64,000 nucleotides of DNA from Vombatus ursinus (taxonomy: Eukaryota; Chordata; Mammalia; Diprotodontia; Vombatidae), in the NCBI RefSeq assembly GCF_900497805.2, contig NW_020954681.1, forward strand, positions 4,010,073-4,074,072, in the 5' to 3' direction. A program made the position numbers and the translations under genes. Of the stretch, positions 10,424 to 23,329 are shown one piece after another. The stretch's first letter is position 1; every line of letters begins with the position of its first letter. The notes under the pieces were generated by a model. That model did not search any database, was not told where the DNA came from, and saw nothing but the letters and a program-made list of their open reading frames with translations.

Positions 10424-10685
10424 AAGGACAGCTCAGTGGCACTGCAGTGGCTAGAATGCTGGGTGTGGAGTCAGGAAGACTCATCTTCCTAAATTCAAAT
10501 CTAGCCTCAGGCACTTACTAGCTGTGTGACCCCGGGCAAGTCACTTCACCCTGTTTGCCTCAGTTTCCTCATCTGCAAAATGAGCTGGAGAAGGAGATGG
10601 CAAATCACGCCAGTATTTTTGCCAAGAAAATCCCAAATGGGGTCATGAAGAGTCAGACTGAAATGACTGAACAACAATAACAAAA
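10424..10685 (+). mobile_element. long SINE with target duplication
   Basis: Full head-to-tail copy flanked by atactttgaatt (10412-10423) and atacttagaatt (10686-10697), one mismatch in 12. The CAA-type end is present. Confidence 0.85.
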
Positions 10686-10699
10686 ATACTTAGAATTCA

Positions 10700-11140
10700 T
10701 GCAAGTTTCTGGAAAGAAAATGAACTGGTATGTTCCAAATAACCCTAATACCACCACAATCCATCTCAAGAGCTGGAAAGAGAAAAAACAAGAAGATGGG
10801 GCCTGTAATGTGTGTGTCACCGATGATTGAAAAGAACCTAAACAAGGCATTTGGTCAATGTCATTTGGTCATTGCCAATGCAGAAGAACATGTACTGCTC
10901 AGGTTTTTGTGGCCCCTTCATTTCATAAAGGTGCCGTGTACTGAATGACAAGTATTTTGCGCTTCCTGCTCAATTTTGTGAAGGCAAACAACCAACCAAA
11001 CTAGTAAAAAATCACTTGAGTTACTGTGCTTTGGGAAGATCCAACCACTGCTGCCATCTCCACTGGTTCTTCCACTAACTTTGAACTTTTCCCGTCAGTT
11101 GTATGGTATCTTGTAAACACAGCCTATTAACACCAACAGG
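10700..11140. other. unassigned sequence
   Basis: No repeat signature and no coding signal. Confidence 0.35.
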
Positions 11141-11287
11141 AATAGTACAACCTTATATTTGTAGAGTGCTTTGAAGTTTACAAAGGGCTCTCATCTATAT
11201 TTCATCCCATCCTCACTATAGTCCTAACAGGATTTGCATCCCCATTTTACAGATGAGGACACTAAAACTCAGAGAAGTGACCAGAGT
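11141..11287 (-). repeat. MIR fragment
   Basis: Contains agagtgctttgaagtttac (tail complement) and ccccattttacagatgagg. Confidence 0.65.
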
Positions 11288-11485
11288 GCCAGATAGTAGA
11301 ATGCTGGAGTCTGAAATCAGAGGACTTGGGTTTGAAGTGAAGTTATGCTACCTTTGTGATCCTGAGCACGTCACTTACACTTTATGAACTTCAATTTTCC
11401 TTACCTATAAAATGAAAGAGTTAGACCAGATGGCCTCTGACATTCCTTTTAGGTGCAAATCTATGACCCTACAATCCTATAACTT
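11288..11485 (+). repeat. MIR3-like SINE
   Basis: Head ccagatagtagaatgctgg, core ctttgtgatcctgagcacg, tail gttagaccagatggcctctg. Confidence 0.7.
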
Positions 11486-11584
11486 AGGCAAGGTCAGACC
11501 ACCAACTCGGAGTTAAGTTGGCATTGCAAAAGCATGCCTACCCCTTCTTCTGTACAGTACCAGTTCAACTGTCTCATCTCTGCA

Positions 11585-11785
11585 GATGGCAATGCAATCT
11601 AGTGGAAGGAGCCCTGGCTCTACAGTGAGAGGGCCTGAGTTCAAATCCTGCCTCTGATCATTTCTGTCTGTGCAAACTTGGGCAAGGATTTAATCCCGCT
11701 AGGCCTCAGTTTCTCCATCTGTAAGAAAGGGTTTTAGGCTTGATGGCTTTTGAAATCCCTTCTAGCTATAGATCTATGATTCAGA
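11585..11785 (+). repeat. MIR3-like SINE
   Basis: Head aatctagtggaaggagccct, then gggcctgagttcaaatcctg, ctcagtttctccatctgta, and tail ctatagatctatgattc. Confidence 0.75.
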
Positions 11786-11940
11786 TGAATGAATTAATAA
11801 GTATCTCTAAAGCTAAAGCTCTTATTATGTGTAAAGCACAGTGCTAAGCACTGGGGATACAGAAAACCCACTTCTTACCCTCAAATAGGTTACATTCTAA
11901 TGGAAGTGGACAACACATCAAAAGGAGTTAGAAAAAGGGA
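11786..11940 (-). repeat. old repeat with an L2-like terminus
   Basis: Contains agcacagtgctaagcactgg and ccctcaaataggttacattc, the same blocks as at 680, 21.5 and 28.7 kb. Confidence 0.5.
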
Positions 11941-12234
11941 GGAGGGCATGGACCCAATGACACAGTTTGGAAATAGCCTAGAAGTCATGTGGCAGCCTGG
12001 TCCTAAGCAAAATAAAGCAGAATCTCACCCAGGAGAACCCAAGTTTGGGGAGGGGGGTCAGAATTAAAATTCTAAGGTAGAGGGAAGAAGAGGATGACTG
12101 AAGGGCAGGTGGAATGCTTTGTAAATGACTAGCAGAGCTGCACATCCAGCCATAATCCCTGTCCCAAGGTCCAGTCTCAGTTCACTGCTTGTGTATTACA
12201 CATTTTCAACTACATGTCCCATAGTGGCCTCAAA
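11941..12234. other. unassigned sequence
   Basis: Nothing recognised. Confidence 0.3.
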
Positions 12235-13152
12235 CTAAACATGGCCTCCCCTTTCCCCTCCCACAATACTGTTCTCCCTTTCTAACTTCCCTATTTTTGT
12301 GGAGGGTTTCACCATGCTACCAGTTACACAGCTTCCTCAACTTGGAGACATCCTCAACTCTTTCCTGTCTCTCACCCCCCCCCCAATATGGTTGCTGAGT
12401 CTGGTTGGTTCTCCATCTCCCACATTTCTCACATTCACCCCTTTCTCTCCACTCCCACAGCCCTGGTTCAAGCCTAGACTATTGCAACAGCCTCCTAATT
12501 GGCCTCCTTTCTTCTAGTCTCTCCCCTTTGCAATCCATCTACCATACAGTTGTCAAAATGATATTACCCAAGCTTAGGTCTGCCCATGTCACTTCCCTGC
12601 TCATGAAACTCCAGTAATTTCTAATTGCCTCTAGGATAAAATACATATTCTTCTGCTTGGCATTTAAAGCTTTTCACAGTATGACTCTAGCCTGCCTTTC
12701 CAGTATTTTCTATTATTCTCCTTCATGAACTCTATATTCCAGACAAACTGTCCTTTTTGCCATTCTCCATTCGTGATATTTTATCTCCCACCTCCATGCT
12801 TTTGCATAGGTTGGTCCTCTCACCTGCAATGTGTTCTTTCCTGACTTCTGTCTAGTAGAATCCCTATTTTCCTTCAAGGTTCACCTCATATGCACCTCCT
12901 CCAAGAGGCCCTTCCTAATCCTCCTCCCCACTTGCTATGGCCCTATCCTGTTGAAATTACTTAGGATTCACTTTGTATACATTTTGTACTTGTTTATCTA
13001 TATTCATATTGTTTTCCCAATACATAGAACATAGTCTCCTTGACAGAAGGGGCTACTGTATTTTTATCTTTGTAACCTCAGCACCTACCATGCTCTCTGA
13101 CTCCTATTAGTTACTTAATAAATGCTTGCTGAATGAATGAATAAATGAATGC
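12235..13152 (+). mobile_element. L2 LINE, 3' portion with intact terminus
   Basis: A long continuous L2 match: gactattgcaacagcctcct, aggtctgcccatgtcacttc, ttgcataggttggtcctc, tcctccaagaggcccttcct and acttaataaatgcttgctg, ending in gaatgaatgaataaatgaatg-type tetramers. Those tetramers are the characteristic L2 3' end. The ORF is fully decayed. Confidence 0.8.
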
Positions 13153-16100
13153 ACAAATTAGCACATATACACATTAGAAGAAATACACCAATAGCAAAAG
13201 AAACCAGAATTCCTTCCTGCTCCAAGGTAGTGTCTTCCCTGGACACATTTCATATTAGGGCTCAGGACACCTATTGTGATTTACTAGCACTACTGGACAA
13301 TAAGTTGTACAAGACCATTAACGATGGATGTCTAGAACCTTTACCAAGGGAGAAGCTCTAGAACCTACCATTTCTGGTTTTCTCAAATGCAAATCTTCAC
13401 TCAAGTTATCAGCACTACAACAAAACTCACTAAATTAGGGCATCAAGGTGTGTGCTGTTTACTTTTAACCAAAGGGCAACTCACTTTTCAAATATGGCAC
13501 CACTAGTTAATGAGAGAGCCAGGGCTGTAACTGACATCTCCATGTTGCTAACTGAGGATGCTTTTGGCAATCACAGATGGACAGCTTCATTTCCTTTAGG
13601 GGCACTCCCATGTTTGAATCCTGCATTTTCATAGAAACATTTCTTGAGGATTTCAAGGATGAAGATGTCTGTCAGTGTGGAGATTCCTCTGGAGATCATA
13701 ATCATTTCTCACCTTAGTGAAAAGTCTTCACGAATTTCTATGATCAAAAAATTGTCAGCTGGTGATCAGCCTTCTGGTGATGGGCCTCTCTGAACTTAGG
13801 CCAGTCCTCAAATGAAAGCCATATAGTTTGCCATCTGCTTGTTCTCAGATCTTTCCATCTTGATACAACTTATCAGACCCGGTGGGAGCTGGGATGAGAG
13901 AGGCTCAAAGGAAAGAAAAGTCTCCGATTTTGTAGGGCTATTTAACAGCATCAGAACACAACATTAGAGCTAGTCTTGATCAGTTTGGAGGTTGAAGGAT
14001 TGACAGTCAAGGAACGTGGCCCGTGCCAGAGGAATTCAGTGGTTACATGTGGAAGAGTGAGTTAATAAACCATTGTGTGCTGGAGCACATGTGGTGAACT
14101 GTGTATGGAGACCAAATCTGAGAGACTGTATGTAGGGAGAGAGTGGTGATCTTTGTCCTAGTACCCCTATTTTCTACCCCAACATAGTGATATACTAACA
14201 GGAGAGAGCAGAGATTAGATAAAAAGTGAGATCAGATTCTGTCTCATTGAGAACAGCATATCTAAATCATGGGTTTTCTGAGTTCCCTTTTCAGGAAGAG
14301 ATTGCCTAAAGGGACACATGGGGCATATGTGAGAGGACGGTGACAGAGCTTATGCTCCATTGATGTAGTCTCCCAGAATCCAAGGTCACCTCCATGCCAT
14401 GTTAAGATATTAGCTGAGGATAAGACAGAGTGCTTATTTTTAAAGAAACCAACTTCTTCAAGAACATTTCAGACCTTGAAATGAAACATTATATGGTTTT
14501 AGAGCAGAAATATGTAGCCATTTTTCCCACAGCTGTACATTTATGTGTTTAACCTTTACCCTGAGTAGATGTTCAGTTCTTTTATGTTGCAAAAAAATTG
14601 ACTTTGGGGCCTGGTTGATCTAGTTTGGCCATCTATACTAAACACTTACCTGGACAACTTCCAGACTGCCATTCACTTTCTGCTTGGCTTTTGAACTGAT
14701 TAGGGAAGAAAACTACATGGAAACTACTAGTGTAAATTTAGGAAGAGTTTGGACTGCAAGAAAAATGATGGTGTCAGAGATCTGAATTTCCTGGCAATAG
14801 TGGAGTCTCTTTCAAATCTCTAAAATAAATGTGATATTTTGCTTTGAAAACAAAATGACACAGTTATCAGACAGTTTTCTAACTTATCATTATGTGGATG
14901 TCCTTAGATCAGATCACAAAGTTGTAATCACCGAAGCTATTAAGAATGTAGCACAAATAGTTTCTCCCAGAAAATTAGAACTACCCAGTGACTTGCTTTA
15001 TCTTTTTAAGTTAGATCACAGTGAAAAGTAGAGGAATTTGTGTGTGTATGCATGAGCACATGCACGTGTGTGTGTGTGTGTGTGTGTGTATGGAAGGTCT
15101 CCTCTAAATAATTAAGGCCTTTAAGCAATGTCTCTGTGATCTCATTGACATGGGCTCTCCGTCCAAATGTCACAAGCCTTGACCTATCCATGATTTTTCA
15201 GCCTGTGGACTCTTGCCCATTTACTCCCATAAATGCTCCACAGGCTGTTTACCCATTATGCTGGAGACCTTCCTTTAAACAGCTTAATATTATGTGGGTA
15301 TCAAGTGAAGTGCACAGACTATCTACCTGTTATCCCCTACCCTTACTATATGACCAGCCCCCCTCATCCTCTGGTCACACATCTCTGATGATATTTTTAT
15401 ACCACTTCTTGCTCATAATTCACTGTTGGTAATATGCTGCAGCCTATTTATACCTGTCATATGTCTTTCTGCTGGCCTTTGGGTGACTCACAATTGTAAT
15501 TCCTCAAAGATTGTCACATTCCATGATTCAGAGGCACATAGCATCAACAGAAGAATACTGGTGTTAAAAATACGGGTTTTTGTTTCAGGGAGAATCTGGG
15601 GGGGATCATTGAAAGTTCTTCACCATTTCCAAGAAGCAATCTAGTCCAGTCCTTTTCCCCTATTCAATTCTGGGCCTGGCTCATTGTCTAGCTATAATAT
15701 ATATCCAGGATATAGGTACAGATGGGCTAGAGCATGGGCTGTCCCTAGTCTAGACATTAGTCAGTCTTTCTCCACCCGTGCTTTCCTCTATGGAATAGTT
15801 TGGGCAAACCATTTTCAATGCTTGGGAATCTAATTTGGAAAGCTCTATAATGTTCCAGGACTTGATGGAATTCACACAACATCACTGGCAAAAAGGGACA
15901 ACACATTTTCACTAGTATATGAATCTGTTTCTATAACAAGTTTTTTTTTCCCTTCGATGAAATATTGAAAATTGATCTCTTAATTCTCTCAGAACTCCTA
16001 GCATATACTTGCTCGGTATATACTTGACATGTTCTAGCTGCTTTTTCTATCACCGTATGCTTTAATGCCATTCCTAGTTTCTCAAACTGTACACCAGGAT

Positions 16101-16912
16101 CTGTAATATTAGGTAATGACAGTGATAGAGAAAAAAGTTTATTATAAAAACAGAGATTCATGTATTGGAAAAAAAATGCTGTTTTTGATATGTGAAGATC
16201 ATTCAATGAGCTACTACCTAAAGGGCACATGCAGGGAGTTTTTTTTGTTTTTTTTCCCCCAATAATGGTAGTAGCTATACACTGAACCACCCACACTCAC
16301 TCATAATTAAATGCAATCTAGAAGTTTCATTAGTTTGGAACCTTCATTAAGATCAGCCTTAAGCATGTTGAACTGAATAAATACAGGTTAACAAGTGAAA
16401 CACACACAAGTACACAATTCTCATTTTAGCCACTGGATACCAGAGTATATGGGAAAAAACATCCTAAGAACTGTGGTTTCCAAGCAACAACTAGTTCCTT
16501 TATGAAACATATTTCTTCTCAGCCCAACTAGTAATTTAGATAATTCATCTTTACCCTATCCCACCATGCAGCTAATAACAAATTTGGCTTCTGGGGGACA
16601 ATGATCTTCCAGCATCCTGTGAAGCTTGTGAGCTGGAATGCAAAGAGATCCCTTGCATCCTATCTCTACTGAGCAGCCGTGTTTAAAGGCGCAGTGTGTT
16701 TGATCAAGGGCTAGGATGAAGGTAGCCTCTTGGCCACACAGGGGCCTTCACAGGATAATAGAGATTTTAGAAAGAAACTGACAGTCAGGCTCAAGAACAG
16801 CTGGAAGAGTTTAAAACTCGTTTGATTCATCTGGCTTTTAATGACCCTGATGTGGCTTTTGGTGTATTTTCTCTTTGTTTTATTTTATAGGACTAGAAGT
16901 AGAAGCAACTTA
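13153..16912. other. repeat-poor 3.7-kb block, no gene seen
   Basis: Apart from a GT microsatellite at about 15.04-15.09 kb, no interspersed repeat is recognised. The open frames are short and lack codon bias or motifs. The block at about 16.5-16.86 kb, GC-balanced and repeat-free, is a plausible candidate for a constrained non-coding sequence, but nothing here proves it. Confidence 0.4.
15036..15090. repeat. (GT)n microsatellite
   Basis: An interrupted purine-pyrimidine alternating tract, ending in about 14 uninterrupted gt units. Confidence 0.9.
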
Positions 16913-17145
16913 GCATGACATGGTGGACAGAGAACTAGGACTGTAGTAAGGAAGCTCAAGTTCTGATTCTGCCACCAGCACTTTTTAGCTATATGATCGT
17001 GAGCAAGTCATTTAAATTCTCCAAGTCACAGGGGCCTCAGCTCTAAATCAGTGGCAATATACTTGTGTGGGCTACCTGACAAGGTTGTTATGAGGAAAGG
17101 ACCTCATCAACCTTAAAGCATTATGGGTATGGAACTATCATTAGT
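16913..17145 (+). repeat. MIR SINE
   Basis: Shows cttagcatgacatggtggac, gatcgtgagcaagtcattta, gacaaggttgttatgaggaa and an acccttaaagca-like tail. Confidence 0.65.
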
Positions 17146-17339
17146 CATGATGTGAACCAGCCGAAAAGACAGGGTGATAAAGTACAATGAACACCGAGTT
17201 AGGAATAAATGTAGAGTCTTGTAGTTGGAGTCAAAAAATCAAGTTCATAAGTATCAGCTGGAGGAGGATTTCCCCCCTCTTGTTTGTTACAAGAGATGGT
17301 TTGGGATTGGGGGTAGAGGAAGGATCTTTTTGGGGGGAA

Positions 17340-18063
17340 ATGGATATAATATAAAAACTACCAAATATGGAAGTGATAGTCCCATCATATGATTCCCTGG
17401 GCATACCATACATATCTGGAGTATTGAATTCAGTTCCAGGTACCACATTTTAAGAAAATATTTGCTAAGTTGGAGAACATTGAGAAGGGAAAACAGGCCT
17501 GTGATGGGCCTAAAGTTCATACTATAAAAGGATCAACTGAAGGAACTGGGTAAGGTTAGCCTGGAGAAGAGCACATGACAGCTCTTCAAGTAGATGAAGG
17601 GCTGACAGATGAAAGAGGGATTGGATGGGCAAATAGGTGGCACAATGCATACAGCACAGGCCCTGGAGTCAGGAGGACCTGAATTCAAATCTGGCCTCAG
17701 ACCAAACACTTGACACTTACTAGCTGTGTGACTCTGAGCAAGTCACTTAACCCCAACTGCCTAAAAAAAAAAAAGAGGGATTGGAATCGTTCTCACTATC
17801 CCTAGAATGCAGAATTAATAGTGGTGGGGAGGCAGGTGTTACAAAGAGACAAATCTAGGACTAGATATAAGGACTAATCAGAGCTACCCAAAAGTGGAAT
17901 GGGATGCCTAGAGAGGGACTCTCCTCCCTGGAGGTCTTCAAGTAGAGGCAGGATGACGCCTTGTCAGAGACATGGTAGAGGAGATTCCTATTCATGGCTT
18001 GGACTTGATGACTGGATGAGATGACTGCCAAGGGCCCTTCCCACTTTAAAGTTCTATGATCAG
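17340..18063 (+). mobile_element. CR1/L3-type LINE 3' end, split by a short SINE
   Basis: Reads atctggagtattgaattcag, ccaggtaccacattttaag, cagctcttcaagtagatgaagg, then (after the SINE) caaaagtggaatgggatgcc, tggaggtcttcaagtagagg and cttggacttgatgactgg. This is the L3/CR1 3' order. Confidence 0.75.
17626..17771 (+). mobile_element. short SINE with target duplication
   Basis: A perfect 14-bp repeat, aaagagggattgga, lies at 17612-17625 and 17772-17785. The SINE runs from the head gggcaaataggtggcacaat to ccccaactgcct plus an A tail. It sits inside the L3 relic, so it is younger. Confidence 0.9.
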
Positions 18064-18198
18064 GACATCTGGGTTTTACCTTTTCCTCTGTCAAAATACC
18101 ATCTTCTTGTGGGTGCTAAATTATTTGTTACCCACTCAGTTGGATTCTGGCAAAAGTAAAAAGCATAAATTACTATTTACTAGAAAATGAAAAAGAAA

Positions 18199-18327
18199 AT
18201 GATTGTGTGACCATAGGCAAGTCACTGCTCCCTCTCTGGTTATCATCTACAAAAATGAAGACATTGAACAAGGTTGATCTCCGAGTTCTCTTCTCTTCCA
18301 ACTCTGATATATTTTATAGTTCTATGA
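18199..18327 (+). repeat. MIR3-like 3' half
   Basis: Shows gtgaccataggcaagtcact followed by atctccgagttctcttctc and a tatgattctatg-like end. Confidence 0.55.
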
Positions 18328-18814
18328 ATAGACTTCAAATAGTACTTTGATAAAAGTCATTTTTTTTCTTTTGGTTCCTTTTTATTTTCCATTCTAATTT
18401 GAAGGGAAAGATTCAACCATGTCCATGTAAATTCTCTTCTTGAGCAACCCCTTCTGTTGGTTTTAAGCCAAATATCAAGAGCCTGGAAAGAAATGAAGCC
18501 TTCAGAGATTATTATTCTGACTTAATAATCCTAGATTTAGCACACAGGGAGCTTTGAAATTTTCTCTACAACCTCATTCTTTACTAACAAAGAATTGGAG
18601 CTTGGAGCAAAAAGCCTAAATTCACTCCCATTCCCCTGCCCCAGGGCCAAGGAGGATACAGAACGAAGTCATTTGGGTAAAATAGTCCAGGTGAGTCATT
18701 TTGTTACTCTGGCCCAACCAGAAAAAGTCAAATTGTGTCCACTCTGTTGATTCAATAAGACTTTTACTCAAGGTTTGCATTTGAGCCAAGGAAGAAGTCA
18801 ACCCATGGTTGATC
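18328..18814. other. unassigned sequence
   Basis: No repeat is recognised. Open frames on the minus strand end within adjacent repeats and are not credible genes. Confidence 0.35.
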
Positions 18815-19200
18815 GATTCATCTCGATTCAACAAGAGCCTACTGTGTGCTAGGCACTGAAACAGGTGCTGGGGACACTGAGACAAAAATGTAGTTGATTC
18901 TTCCCTCAAGAAACTTACTGGGAACAAACAACATGTAAATAAATAAATAAATAATATTTTCAAAGTTATTTGGAGGGGAATCACAAACAACTGGGACATC
19001 AAAAAAGTTTTCACGTAGGGATGTAGGGCAGGGGGGTTTGAGCCAACCCTTGAAAGAAGTCAGTGATTCTAAGATGCAGAGGTGAAGGGGGAGAACATTG
19101 CACGCATAGGGGATAGCCATCACAAAGGTGTAGACATGGGAGAGGGAACACTTTGTAAAGGAAACAGCGAGCTGGTCAGTTTGGCTGGAATTTGATTGCC
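18815..19200 (-). repeat. old repeat with an L2-like terminus
   Basis: Contains agcctactgtgtgctaggca, tcaagaaacttactggg, and later agaacattgcacgcatagg and gagctggtcagtttggctgg, blocks also present near 21.5 and 28.9 kb. Confidence 0.5.
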
Positions 19201-19203
19201 GTT

Positions 19204-19297
19204 AGATTATAAACTCATCGAGGACTGTCTTTTGTCTTTTCTGTATCCCCAGCTGGCCCACAGTAAGTCCTTAATAAATGTTTATTCATTGATTGAA
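19204..19297 (+). repeat. L2 3' end
   Basis: Has attataaactcatcgagga, tttctgtatccccagctgg and ttaataaatgtttattcatt. Confidence 0.75.
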
Positions 19298-19419
19298 AGT
19301 GAAGAATATGTGGAGAAGTAATGTGTAACCATCCTGGAAAGAGCCTGGAGCCATACTGTTATGGGCTTTCTAGAAAGCTTGAGTCAGCAAATGCTATAGT
19401 CCTGAACCAAGCAGCCTTT

Positions 19420-19904
19420 AATATTACGAAGAAAAGCATTTTGGGATCACTAAGCATGACAAAGATTTCTGATCCCGATTCTCCAATCAGACCATGGATA
19501 AACAATTCTGGGCATAAAGTTAGACAATCAGGTTATAGAATGGTAGACCCTCACATATAAGGTACGATAGGACTTGTCAGGCCCCATTTGCCTTATGCCA
19601 GGATTTTTGTCAGAAGCAGAAGATGATGAGTGCATAATAAAGGAACAATTCTGAAAAGTAATAGAGCCAGTTAATGTGAGTGGGAATGCACCAAGTCATG
19701 GAACAGAGACAGCCCATGGAAGGGACGCGGTAGAGGCCTGCAATGGCCAGGTCCTGTGACCTGCTGCAGAGATGTGATGACCAGTTGATCCACCCATGTC
19801 ATTCTTCATTTAGTGACCCATGTTATTATTTTGTTTCATTTGTTACTGGGCACAGATTCAATGCATTCAGTTGAGTAGCAAACTTATTATGTGTGCCATT
19901 GCAA
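19420..19904. other. unassigned sequence
   Basis: No repeat or coding signal. Confidence 0.3.
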
Positions 19905-20040
19905 GCCAGGGAAACTGTGTGCTAAAGTGGATAATATATTAGATTAAATGCCAGAAGACCTTGCTTCAAGTCCCAACTGTGCTGCTAACTAGTGGTGTGG
20001 CCTTACACAAGCCTTATCTACTCTCTGGGTCTCAGGATCT
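19905..20040 (+). repeat. MIR3-like fragment
   Basis: Head ctaaagtggataatatatt, core gtggccttacacaagcctta, then ctctctgggtctcagg. Confidence 0.6.
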
Positions 20041-20152
20041 AAAGGAATGCTAGCATTTTGTATATTCAGGTTGTGACACCCTTTGAGAGCACAGATGAAT
20101 CGTGATACTTCCTTAATCTCTCTACTTTTTCCAAGTAGGAAGCAAAGAAAGA

Positions 20153-20384
20153 CACACTATGCTAAGTGCTTTACAAACCTTATGCCATTTGATCCTCACA
20201 AAAACCCTGGGAGGGTAGGAACTGTTATGACTCCCATTTTACAGCTGAGGAAACTGAATCAGAGAGAGGTGAAGTGACTTGCCCAGGGTCACACAACCAA
20301 TAAGTGTCTGAGTCTGGATTTGAATTTGGGTCTTTCTGACTCCAGGTCCAGTGTGCTCTACCCACTGTGTCTCCAGCTGCCCCA
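20153..20384 (-). repeat. MIR SINE, near full length
   Basis: A well-preserved reverse MIR: aagtgctttacaaaccttat, cccattttacagctgagg, gtgacttgcccagggtcaca and the head complement ccactgtgtctccagctgcc. Confidence 0.85.
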
Positions 20385-20394
20385 TAAGTAGAAA

Positions 20395-20565
20395 CCAAAG
20401 CACTGGATTTATTTAGCATTAGAGAACCTGAGTTTGAATCCTGCCTCTGCCACACACTATCTTGGGCAAGTCATCTAACCTCTTTAGGTCTCATTTTCTT
20501 CCTCAGTAAAATAAGAGTTGGATGAGATGAACTCTAAGACCTCTATCATATCTAAAATATTTGGG
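20395..20565 (+). repeat. MIR3-like SINE
   Basis: Shows gaacctgagtttgaatcctg, cttgggcaagtcatctaacc and gatgagatgaactctaagac. It abuts the preceding MIR. Confidence 0.7.
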
Positions 20566-21479
20566 CTTTGTCTATCATATTTTATTTTTCTGAGCACTGT
20601 TTCTGATGTTAGTAAGAGTAATCAAAACATGGCTTGCTGTCTCCTCTACTCCAGCCTATGCTGCATCCCTTCATTGAATATTCTCTTGTGGTGCATCCTT
20701 TTGGGTTTGTTTGTTGTTTTCTGTTAGCCAGGTTCAAGTGAAGCTCATTTGGTTGACTAACCCAACGTAAACTGACAAAACAGCTCAGTTGAGAGCCAGG
20801 TGAATAATCCAGTCCCTTCGCTCATGCTGTCTTCTAGAGGCTCCTGCTTTGTTTATATAAGTTCGATTCTTAGAAAGTGAGCCTTGTCATTTCAAGACTG
20901 GAAGAGGAGCTGAGATGTAAGCCAGACCAAAGGCAGGGCAGATTGAAGTGAAACCTTGAAGGTGTCCTTTTGGCCAACCTTGATAGGAACTAACTGGTCA
21001 ATTTCATTTGGCCAGGCTCATCTCTACTCTATGGGCCATAATGACAGCCATCCCATTATCATCTGGCACCCGGTCACAGGGGTGAAATTCACACTGCTCT
21101 TTCTAACTCTTCAAAAGGGACTTCTGTCACTTGTGATATCTGCAGGGCCAGTGCTATTTATGCTGCTGAGTAATTTATGAATCAGTGGAGAAGTGACAGT
21201 GGCCTGGGAGAAGTACATTTGATATGTGAGCCACCCAGAATGGGAAGGAGAAAGAAGTGCTTGCTGAGAGGAGCTCTGATATGCTGCCACTTCATCACCA
21301 TCACAAGCTAACACTTAATGAGGGGCCACTTGGTGTTATGTCAGTTTTTCTAAGTGGCTACACAGATAACACTGGGCAAATGATACGCAATATGCTCCTG
21401 GACTTTTGCCAACAGGCTACTATTTAATGATGATTCTAGTAGGAGAATCTAGCACGAATGTAAAGCATCTCATCAAACT
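20566..21479. other. unassigned sequence
   Basis: No repeats recognised. Frames on both strands are short. Confidence 0.35.
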
Positions 21480-22200
21480 TGAAGAACTATATCAATGTCA
21501 TTCACTAAGCATTTCTCAAGTACCTACTATGTGCTTAGCCTTGTGCTCAGTACTGGGGATAGAAAGACAAAGTGAAAGAGTCCCCGCCTGCAAGGAGCGT
21601 ACATTCTCCTGGGAGGAAACAAGAGAAATAAATACAAAACATGTGCAAAGTAAAGACAACATAATTTGTGGGGAAGCACCAACAACTTGAAGGATGAGGA
21701 TGTAAGCATGTAAGAGGAAAACAACTTGAGATGAGCTTTGAAGGGCGAAATAATAGAAGGACCATTCCAGACTCAGAGGTGGGAGAATAGCAAATAGACC
21801 AGTTGGTCTAGAACTTAGGTAATACGATGGGAAATCAATTGGAAAGATAGGATGGAGCAGACCGGAAAGGGCTTCAAATGGCAAACAAAAGAGTTTGGGC
21901 TTTATTCTAGAGACAGTAATGACCCACTTAAGCTTCTTCAGCAAGAGAAATACCTCGTCGGATCTACGATTTAAGAAAACCAATTTGCTAGCTGTGTGGA
22001 AGATGGATTGGAAAGAGGAGAGGCTGGAGGCAAGAAGACCAAGCAGTAGGTTCCTGCAGTTGTCCAGGCAAGGGGTGATGAGGTCCTGAAGAAGCGTGGT
22101 AGCTTCATGGCTGGGGAGGTCGGGAGGGGACAAATGTGAAAGATGCTGAGAAAGTAGAATCAATAGGACGTAATGACCAATCCCATAGATGAAAGAGCAA
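21480..22200 (-). repeat. long copy of old repeat with an L2-like terminus
   Basis: Holds tacctactatgtgcttagcc, gggatagaaagacaaag, gtacattctcctgggagg, gggcttcaaatggcaaac, gagtttgggctttattctag and gttgtccaggcaagggg. These blocks recur in mammals as a roughly 1-kb old repeat, whose class I do not assign. The 236-codon open frame on the minus strand (22226-21516) lies wholly in it and is read as chance openness, not a gene. Confidence 0.55.
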
Positions 22201-23329
22201 CAAGAACTGAAGATGGCAGGCTGCAAACCAGAGTGAAATAAAGGATAATGGTGTCTCTGATGGAAATGGAAGTATTATTGGTAGTATTAAAAAGAAGTAT
22301 TACAAGTACTTGGAACTGGAATGATATTGCACAAGAAGAACGGTTCAGATAGGCTGAGGAAATCTAGTCACCATCCAGGGATCACGTATAAATAATCAAG
22401 CTTGTCTGAAACCATCTGAAAGCAAAGCTATGGATACTGAAGCCTCTTTTGAGAGAGTGAGAGTTGGGATAAAGATCCTCAGAGCTTACATGGGCATCTT
22501 TGATTTCTTTGTTCTCCAGGACATGGATGCTCAAAAGCCTTTTGGGAACCAGGGATCCCACTAGGAATGTTTTGAATCAGACTTTCATTTTGAATCTATG
22601 CATTTTTCCAAATGACCCTATTTGGGAACAGGGGTTTGTGGACAGGAGGGAACCAAGGATATTGAAAGAAAATCTGAGCAACTGTGTGAGAAGATGTTTT
22701 ATTTTTCTACTCAGGTATCTTAGAAAATAAACTGGCCAGTGCACTTTTCTGACAGATTTTGGAGAAGAAAACTAAGAATTAGCACAGAAAAATTCATATG
22801 AGATTCTTGTGGGCTACTCTAATAATAGCATTATCCAAACTGGGCCTCCAGTTGAAATTTCATAATTGACATTGTACAGTTCTGCATAAAATTTAATATA
22901 GAGGAAATTTCTGGCTTCCATGGATATGTTCAGTGGTAGGTCTACAAATGTGAATATAATAATGATGATGGTAATAGAATAATAATTATAGTAATCCCTT
23001 CAACTCCAACCTATAGTCCATGCTAGGAAGGTTGGGGGTTGGGAGCAATGACAGAATATAGAAATTGTCAGCCAGGGCAATGTAAGATGAGAACTTCATG
23101 TGCTCCAAGATTGCTATGGTATTTGTGAAAGCTTGGTAGGAATCCTGAAGCACTGGTCAGTGGGCTTTGGAGAGACTCATTGATTCAGTTAGCATCCCAG
23201 CCATTGGGATGCAATTGCTCTTAGGATTCAAAGAAATAGATGGAGTAGCATAGGGTTGTAGGCTGACTCTATTTGAAAGCATTGTAATAATCAGCTTAGT
23301 AAAGAGGATAACAGAGCAAATGCTCACCT
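22201..23329. other. unassigned sequence
   Basis: Contains a short AAT-rich patch near 22.96-23.0 kb. No other repeat or gene is recognised. Confidence 0.35.

Noticed and set aside
17231-17520. Minus-strand frames overlapping the L3 start
   Set aside because: They overlap a plus-strand L3 relic and each other.
21516-22226. 236-codon open frame on the minus strand
   Set aside because: It lies fully inside an old interspersed repeat whose blocks recur elsewhere in the window. The translation is Leu/Ser-rich without domain structure.
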